Positions 59,326 to 64,000 of a DNA stretch of 64,000 bases are shown piece by piece. A program made the position numbers and the translations under genes. This DNA is from CAVRIA01 sp963721115. GTDB lineage: Bacteria; Desulfobacterota; Binatia; HRBIN30; CADEER01. How positions within the stretch are numbered: position 1 is the stretch's first letter; every line of letters begins with the position of its first letter. The stretch covers positions 620,001 to 684,000 of the forward strand of contig CAVRIA010000004.1 in the NCBI GenBank assembly GCA_963721115.1, read 5' to 3'. The notes below the pieces were generated by a model. That model made no database searches. It was not told the DNA's origin and worked only from the letters and a program-made list of their open reading frames with translations.

Positions 59326-59630
59326 AGTAGTGCTCACCATTGGGCGTTTGGGTTTGCGGCCCGGCCGACGCAAACTGGGAGGGCGAGCTCCCAGCCGCAC
59401 GTGCAAGCCAAAAGGCTCGCCCTCCCATCGGCGGATCGCGGTAGGGGCTTTTCCCAGACGCCACACGGGAGTCCGTCAAGATTCAAGCGCGCCACGACCC
59501 GGCGTGTAGGGACATCGAACCTGCCCGTGGCTCGCCTTCGCATGGCACCTCCGTTGCTTCCGAAAAGGTTGTGTTTGTGCTCTTTGAAGACGCCAGTGAG
59601 GCAGTTGGCGAGCCGGGTAGGGGTGGCGAC
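59326..59630. other. Intergenic region with a 12-bp perfect inverted repeat
   Basis: GGGAGGGCGAGC (59377-59388) and GCTCGCCCTCCC (59415-59426) form a 12-bp stem with a 26-base loop, of the GGGAGGGCGAGC type seen repeatedly in planctomycete and delta-like genomes. It lies about 50 bases after the peptidase stop, so it may double as a terminator. No gene is supported before the dockerin protein start. Confidence 0.55.
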
Positions 59631-61937
59631 GTGGTCGAGGTGAGGAGGGCCGGGGCAAATGCGGCGCGCATCCCGGGCTCGCGATGGTCGTGGTCCTGGC
59701 TGCTGGCGCTGGGTCTTCTCGTCGCCGGGCCGAGTTCGGCACCTGCCCAGTCCTCGGGCGTGACCGGCCACATTCGCTACTACGGCGGCGCCGCCGCCGT
59801 CTCCGGCGTGACGGTTCAGCTGCACGGTTCGGACGAAGAGTCGACCCAGACGGATGCCGACGGACTCTACACCTTCAGCGGCACGCCGCAGGGCGACTGG
59901 GAGATCGATCCGAAGAAGACCGGCGACGCGGGCTCGGGCATCAGCGCCTTCGATGCCACCCAGGTGCTGCAGGCGGTGGTCGGAACGCGTTCGTTCGACG
60001 CTCTGCAGATGCTGGCATGCGACGTGACCGGCGACGGCACGATCAGCTCGCTGGACGCCGCGCGCATCCTACAGTACCAGGTGGGCCGCATCGCTCGCTT
60101 TCCGGTGGCGGAGAGCTGCGGGTCGGATTGGGTGTTCGTCCCCGACCCCGCATCAGCGGCCAACCAGCGGCTCCTGGCGCCCGAGATGGGGCAGGGCTGC
60201 CCGCGTGGGGCGATCTCGTTCGAGCCGCTCAGCGGGATGGTCCAGGGGCAGGACTTCGTCGCCGTCCTGTTCGGGGACTGCACCGGGAACTGGCAGCCCG
60301 CCGCGCCGCCGCCCGACGCGACGCCCAGCCCGTTGCACACCGCGACGGTGACGCCCGGCCCGGCGGATACGGAGACGCCGATGCCGACGGTGACACCCAG
60401 CCCGGCGGATACGGTGACGCCGACGCCGACGGTGACGCCCAGCCCCGCGGATACGGAGACGCCGATGCCGACGGTGACGCCCAGCCCCGCGGATACGGTG
60501 ACGCCGACGCCGAGCGCCACCGACACCTCCGCTCCGTCTCCGACGCCGAGCGCGACCCCGCCGAGCACGTCGACGCCGAGTCACAGCCCGACCATCACGA
60601 AGACACCCACCCGGACGAGGACGGCGACGCGAACGGCGACGGCCACCTACACCGCTACCGGGACTCGCACGCCCACCTTCACCCGCACGTCGACCCCCAC
60701 CCGGACCTTTACGCCGAGCGCCACGCCGACCGTGACGCCGACGCCGAGCCCGACGCCGACGGCCACCTGCCCGAACGGTATCGCCTGGAATCTGGCGGCG
60801 CCGGTCGAGATCGCCGATCAGGCGGGCGGTACCGTTTGGCTGGCGCGCACGGTGCCGACCAGCAGCGGCTGGGGCGTCTTCTGGCTGCGCGACGAGCCGG
60901 GCTTCTCCTCGACGGCCCGCCTGTACTACGCGCACGTCGATTTCAACGGCCAGATCACCACCGGCCCGACGCACGTGGTCGACATCCCGCGCATCTCGTT
61001 CCGCGACCGCTACTACCTGGCGGCGTGGCACGACGACCACTACGGCCTGCTGACCTCGGAACGGAGCACGCTGTACTACCGCAACATGACGATCGACGGT
61101 CAGCTCGGGGGCAAGCGCCAGGTCGGACCACCGCTGTTCACCTCGACGATCTACGACCAGGAGTCGGACGGCGACCTGGACAGCTATCCGGACGGCTTCC
61201 TCGGCGTCATCGAAGGCGAGTGCGCCGGACATTCGTGCGCGTACGCGTTCAAGCTGGACGCCAACGGGGCGCCCACCAGCCCGCCGCTCAACCTGGTCGA
61301 CTACGACTATACGCACCAGTTCTACCCGCGCTCCGCCTTCGACGGCGCCGGCTTCGCCATCCTCAGCGTCAAGGACATCCAGATCGCGACGGGCGGCGTC
61401 ACCACCAAGTACCTGCCGGTGCCGGGGGCGCTGGGGAGCAACGCCAAGGTGGTGCCGACCAAGGAGTACCTGTGGGACGAGTTTCCCGACATCGCCTGGA
61501 ACGGCGACCACTTCGGCGCCATCTGGACCGAGAACTCGGCGCGCAGCCACGATCTGCCGTGGCAGGTTCATTTCGCGACCTTCCACCGTACCAAGACGGC
61601 GTCGACGGCCATCGCCGACCGGGTGCTCGACGTGACGGACGAGAAGTCGCCCTACAAGTTCGCCGCCCAGATCCACGCCGTCGGAGCGGACTGGGTGGTG
61701 CAGTACTCGAGCTGGCAGCCCAGCGGCCTACCGCTGGCCGTCTACGAGTGGCTCGACAGCAGTGGGCAGTCCAAGGCCAGCCTGACGCCGTTCGAGCTCG
61801 ACGTCGACGCCTTGGGGTCGAGTGTGCAGACGGACGCGGGCCACGAGGGAACGATCGGCATCGTGCACGGCTTCAACGCCGGTGGCGACAGTCACATCGA
61901 CTTCCGGGTGCTCGACCGGCCGCACTGCGCGCCTTAG
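59631..61937 (+). CDS. Secreted dockerin-like protein with Thr/Pro-rich linker
   Basis: About 768 residues from a GTG at 59631 (or 59640); the frame stays open to 59571, but SRWSWSWLLALGLLVAGPSS then APAQ is the likely signal peptide. Residues of about 45-90 form a carboxypeptidase-regulatory-like beta domain (GVTVQLHGSDEESTQTDADG). Two dockerin-type calcium repeats follow (GDAGSGISAFDATQVLQAVV and DVTGDGTISSLDAARILQYQ). A Thr/Pro-rich linker of about 145 residues (TPSPADTVTPTPTV repeats) then leads to a C-terminal beta-propeller-like region of about 380 residues (TSTIYDQESDGDLDSYPDG, EFPDIAWNGDHFGAIWTEN). Probably a surface or extracellular binding protein. No catalytic signature is seen. 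Confidence 0.85.
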   Translation: MVEVRRAGANAARIPGSRWSWSWLLALGLLVAGPSSAPAQSSGVTGHIRYYGGAAAVSGVTVQLHGSDEESTQTDADGLYTFSGTPQGDWEIDPKKTGDAGSGISAFDATQVLQAVVGTRSFDALQMLACDVTGDGTISSLDAARILQYQVGRIARFPVAESCGSDWVFVPDPASAANQRLLAPEMGQGCPRGAISFEPLSGMVQGQDFVAVLFGDCTGNWQPAAPPPDATPSPLHTATVTPGPADTETPMPTVTPSPADTVTPTPTVTPSPADTETPMPTVTPSPADTVTPTPSATDTSAPSPTPSATPPSTSTPSHSPTITKTPTRTRTATRTATATYTATGTRTPTFTRTSTPTRTFTPSATPTVTPTPSPTPTATCPNGIAWNLAAPVEIADQAGGTVWLARTVPTSSGWGVFWLRDEPGFSSTARLYYAHVDFNGQITTGPTHVVDIPRISFRDRYYLAAWHDDHYGLLTSERSTLYYRNMTIDGQLGGKRQVGPPLFTSTIYDQESDGDLDSYPDGFLGVIEGECAGHSCAYAFKLDANGAPTSPPLNLVDYDYTHQFYPRSAFDGAGFAILSVKDIQIATGGVTTKYLPVPGALGSNAKVVPTKEYLWDEFPDIAWNGDHFGAIWTENSARSHDLPWQVHFATFHRTKTASTAIADRVLDVTDEKSPYKFAAQIHAVGADWVVQYSSWQPSGLPLAVYEWLDSSGQSKASLTPFELDVDALGSSVQTDAGHEGTIGIVHGFNAGGDSHIDFRVLDRPHCAP
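60354..60521 (+). repeat. Tandem 42-bp repeat (4 units) coding for the Thr/Pro linker
   Basis: Units begin at 60354, 60396, 60438 and 60480, each encoding a 14-residue unit of the form PSPADTVTPTPTVT. Units alternate between GGAGACGCCGATGCCGACGG and GGTGACGCCGACGCCGACGG versions, suggesting duplication of an 84-bp pair. Copy number is likely to vary between strains. Confidence 0.85.
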
Positions 61938-61973
61938 TCGCCGCCTTCGCTGCGGCCCGTCCGAAGCTCAGCC

Positions 61974-63001
61974 TCAGGCCGTCACTTCCCAGGTGTCGCC
62001 GCGGCTGAAGAGCGCGTCGAGGTCGCCCTCTCCCTGCTCCTCGCGCGCCTTCTGCAGCTGGGCGTTGATCGCCGCGTCGTAGGACGCGCGGTCGACGGCG
62101 CGGAAGACCCCGATCGGAGAGGGGAACTTGGGCGGCTGCATGGTACTGAGGAGGAAGGCGAGCGCGTCGTCCCGCTCGTCGTGAACGAGCAGATCGCTCT
62201 CGCCGAAGCCCTTGCCGAGCTCGACCACCTCGAGGCGGTGGCCGGACATGCGAATTCCCTTGTCGCGGTTCTTTCCGAACACCAGCGGCTTGCCGTGCTC
62301 GAGGACGAGCTGCGTGTCGGCCTTCGTCTCCTTGTCGGTCAGGGGGGCGAAGGCGCCGTCGTTGAAGATATTGCAGTTCTGCAGGATCTCGACGAACGAC
62401 GTCCCGCGGTGCTCGTGGGCGCGGCGCAGGGTCTCCTGCAGGTGCTTCGCCTCCACGTCGATGGTGCGGGCGACGAAGGTGCCCTCGGCGCCGAGCGCGA
62501 CCGAGATCGGGTGCAGCGGGTAGTCGATCGATCCGAGGGGCGTCGACTTCGTCACCTTGCCGAGCTCGGAGGTCGGCGAGTACTGGCCCTTGGTCAGACC
62601 GTAGATGCGGTTGTTGAAGAGCAGGATGTTGACGTCGACGTTGCGCCGCAGGATGTGCAGCAGATGGTTGCCGCCGATGCTGAGACCGTCACCGTCGCCC
62701 GTCACCACCCAGATCGACAGCTCGGGGCGGGTCGCCTTGAGGCCCGAGGCGATGGCCGGGGCGCGTCCGTGAATGGAGTGGAAGCCGTACGTGTTCATGT
62801 AGTACGGGAAGCGGCTCGAGCAGCCGATGCCGGAGATGAAGACGATTTCTCTCGCGGCACGCCCAGCTCGGGTAGGAGCTTCTGCACCTGGGCGAGGATG
62901 GAATAGTCGCCGCACCCGGGGCACCAGCGCACGTCTTGGTTGGTGACGAAATCCTTGCGGGTCAACTTCGGTACGGCTGCGTTCGAGCTCATCTTCTTCA
63001 T
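61974..63001 (-). pseudogene. korB: 2-oxoacid:ferredoxin oxidoreductase beta subunit, KorB-like (one-base frameshift)
   Basis: The ATG at 63001 overlaps the alpha-subunit stop as ATGA. The N-terminus (TRKDFVTNQDVRWCPGCGDY) and the long remainder (IVFISGIGCSSRFPYYMNTY, TPP motif GDGDGLSIGGNH with later LLFNNRIYGL) lie in different frames, joined at about 62846. Adding one T to the TTT run at 62846-62848 gives GVPREKIVFISGIGCSS, the standard sequence, so a homopolymer deletion in the consensus is the best explanation. About 342 residues when corrected. With the alpha subunit it would oxidatively decarboxylate 2-oxoglutarate (or another 2-oxoacid) with ferredoxin and CoA. Confidence 0.9.
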
Positions 63002-64000
63002 GCCTCCAGCAGGCGCTGCGCCTTGGCGGTGATCTCGCTCACCTTGAACGGCTGTCCCTGGATCTTGTTCAGGCCGACGGCGTCGATGAGGAACTCGGCG
63101 CGCAGCACCTTGAGCAGTTGGCCGAGGTTCAGCTCCGGCACCAGCACCTTCTTGAACCGCGCCAGGATGTCTCCGAGGTCGGAAGGCAGCGGGTTGAGGT
63201 AGCGCAGGTGCACGTGCGAGACCTTCTTTCCTTCCTCGCGCAGCGCGCGGGTCGCCGACTCGATCGCACCGTACGTGCTTCCCCAGCCGATCACCAGCAG
63301 GTCGCCTTCCTCGGGGCCGTGGATCTCGGTCGGCGGGATCTCGCGCGCGATGCCGGCGATCTTGCGGTAGCGCACCCGCACCATCTGCTCGTGGTTGGCC
63401 GGTGCGTAGCTGACGTTGCCGGTCAGGTAGTCCTTCTCGAGGCCGCCGATGCGGTGCTCGAGGTCCGGGTGTGCCGGGGATCGCCCACGGGCGCGACAGC
63501 GTCGTCGGGTCGCGCAGGTACGGGTAGTATCCCTTGGGATCGGTGCGGAATTGGATCTCGATCGGCGGCAGGGAATCGGCCTTGGGAATCTCCCAGGGCT
63601 CGGCGCCGTTGGCGAGGTAGCCGTCCGACAACAGGAAGACCGGGGTCATGTACGTCACCGCGATGCGCACCGCCTCGAAGGCGGTGCGGAAGCATTCGGC
63701 GGGAGTGGCGGGGGCGAGGATGGGCACCGGCGAGTCGCTGTTGCGGCCGTACAGCGCGAGCAGGAGATCGGCCTGTTCCGTCTTGGTCGGCAGGCCGGTG
63801 CTCGGCCCGCCGCGCTGGATGTCGGCGATCACCAGCGGCAGCTCGACGCTCACCGCCAGGTTGATCGTCTCGGCCTTGAGGCAGACGCCGGGACCGCTGG
63901 TGGTGGTGATGGCGACGGCACCTCCGAAGGCGGCGCCCAGGGCGGCGCCGACGCCGGCGATCTCGTCCTCGGCCTGGAACGTGTAGACGTTGAAGTTTTT
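62998..64000 (-). pseudogene. korA: 2-oxoacid:ferredoxin oxidoreductase alpha subunit, KorA-like (5' end outside window, one-base frameshift)
   Basis: The frame enters from the right edge (NFNVYTFQAEDEIAGVGAAL, TTTSGPGVCLKAETINLAVS, VIADIQRGGPSTGLPTKTEQ), so the start and probably a fused gamma domain lie beyond 64000. It shifts by one base near 63467, where GGG in the plus strand (CCC in the coding strand) would be GG. Correction gives IPGTPDLEHRIGGLEKDYLT. The rest continues through VRYRKIAGIAREIPPTEIHG to KVSEITAKAQRLLEA. QRGGPSTGLPTKTEQ is the KorA/PorA pyrophosphate-domain signature. The stop overlaps the korB start by 4 bases. Specificity (2-oxoglutarate versus pyruvate/isovalerate) is inferred from the overall resemblance to Kor. 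Confidence 0.88.

Noticed and set aside
60354..60521. CRISPR array
   Set aside because: Repeats are contiguous, in frame and coding, with no spacers; no cas genes. No CRISPR array is seen anywhere in the window.

Overview
The window is very GC-rich (third codon positions are almost all G or C) and encodes a diderm bacterium. It has lipoproteins with lipoboxes, a periplasmic LpoA-like protein, a lytic transglycosylase, an RND exporter, and several secreted proteins carrying EF-hand/dockerin-like calcium repeats, a Kazal domain and a Myxococcus-type cysteine-rich repeat. Together with single-chain acetyl-CoA carboxylase, a frizzy/Pil-Chp-like chemosensory operon and P450/acyl-CoA ligase lipid genes, this points by inference to an uncultured 'deltaproteobacterial-grade' lineage (Binatota, Desulfobacterota or Myxococcota-like). 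No rRNA or marker gene settles the placement.

Layout. 1-4.5 kb (minus): a carbohydrate ABC importer operon (lipoprotein binding protein, two permeases with 4-base start/stop overlaps) ending in a discoidin-domain secreted protein that runs off the left edge. 4.7-9.2 kb: an MBL-fold hydrolase and a group of small secreted proteins, two of them frameshifted. 9.2-15.6 kb (minus): a 1,848-residue single-chain acyl-CoA carboxylase and a FabG-like reductase. 15.8-23.2 kb: an APH-like kinase, an RND transporter fused to a cyclic-nucleotide-binding domain, a ketopantoate reductase-like enzyme, an LpoA-like lipoprotein and a small exported protein. 23.4-37.0 kb (plus): a six-gene chemosensory operon (CheW-PATAN fusion, receiver protein with an unknown C-terminal domain, CheW, MCP, hybrid CheA with two Hpt domains, and a roughly 1,727-residue coiled coil ending in tandem receivers).

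37.5-39.4 kb: tRNA-Gln(CTG) and tRNA-Glu(CTC), the latter with its 3' end and downstream DNA directly repeated on the far side of a vapBC-type toxin-antitoxin pair. 39.4-46.6 kb: an exported alpha/beta hydrolase with a membrane protein, a PLC-like secreted protein, polyphosphate kinase 1, a DUF445 protein and an orphan ribbon-helix-helix protein. 46.9-52.5 kb: TetR regulator, cytochrome P450, HSL-type esterase, acyl-CoA synthetase and a convergent SDR, probably a lipid/terpenoid/steroid degradation module. 52.8-59.3 kb: Na+/Ca2+ exchanger, lytic transglycosylase, FtsH and M14 carboxypeptidase. 59.6-61.9 kb: a secreted dockerin protein with a Thr/Pro linker. 62-64 kb: 2-oxoacid:ferredoxin oxidoreductase beta and alpha subunits, running off the right edge.

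Two window-wide features stand out. First, a family of intergenic inverted repeats has arms built from GTTGGTTGTTGG or GGGGTTAGGCTGTTGG motifs (about 15.7, 20.9, 37.3, 51.65 and 52.5-52.8 kb). Second, at least seven one-base frame changes occur in otherwise well-conserved genes, several at short homopolymers, which suggests consensus errors in a draft assembly at least as much as gene decay. The most interesting system is the chemosensory operon with its giant coiled-coil/receiver protein.
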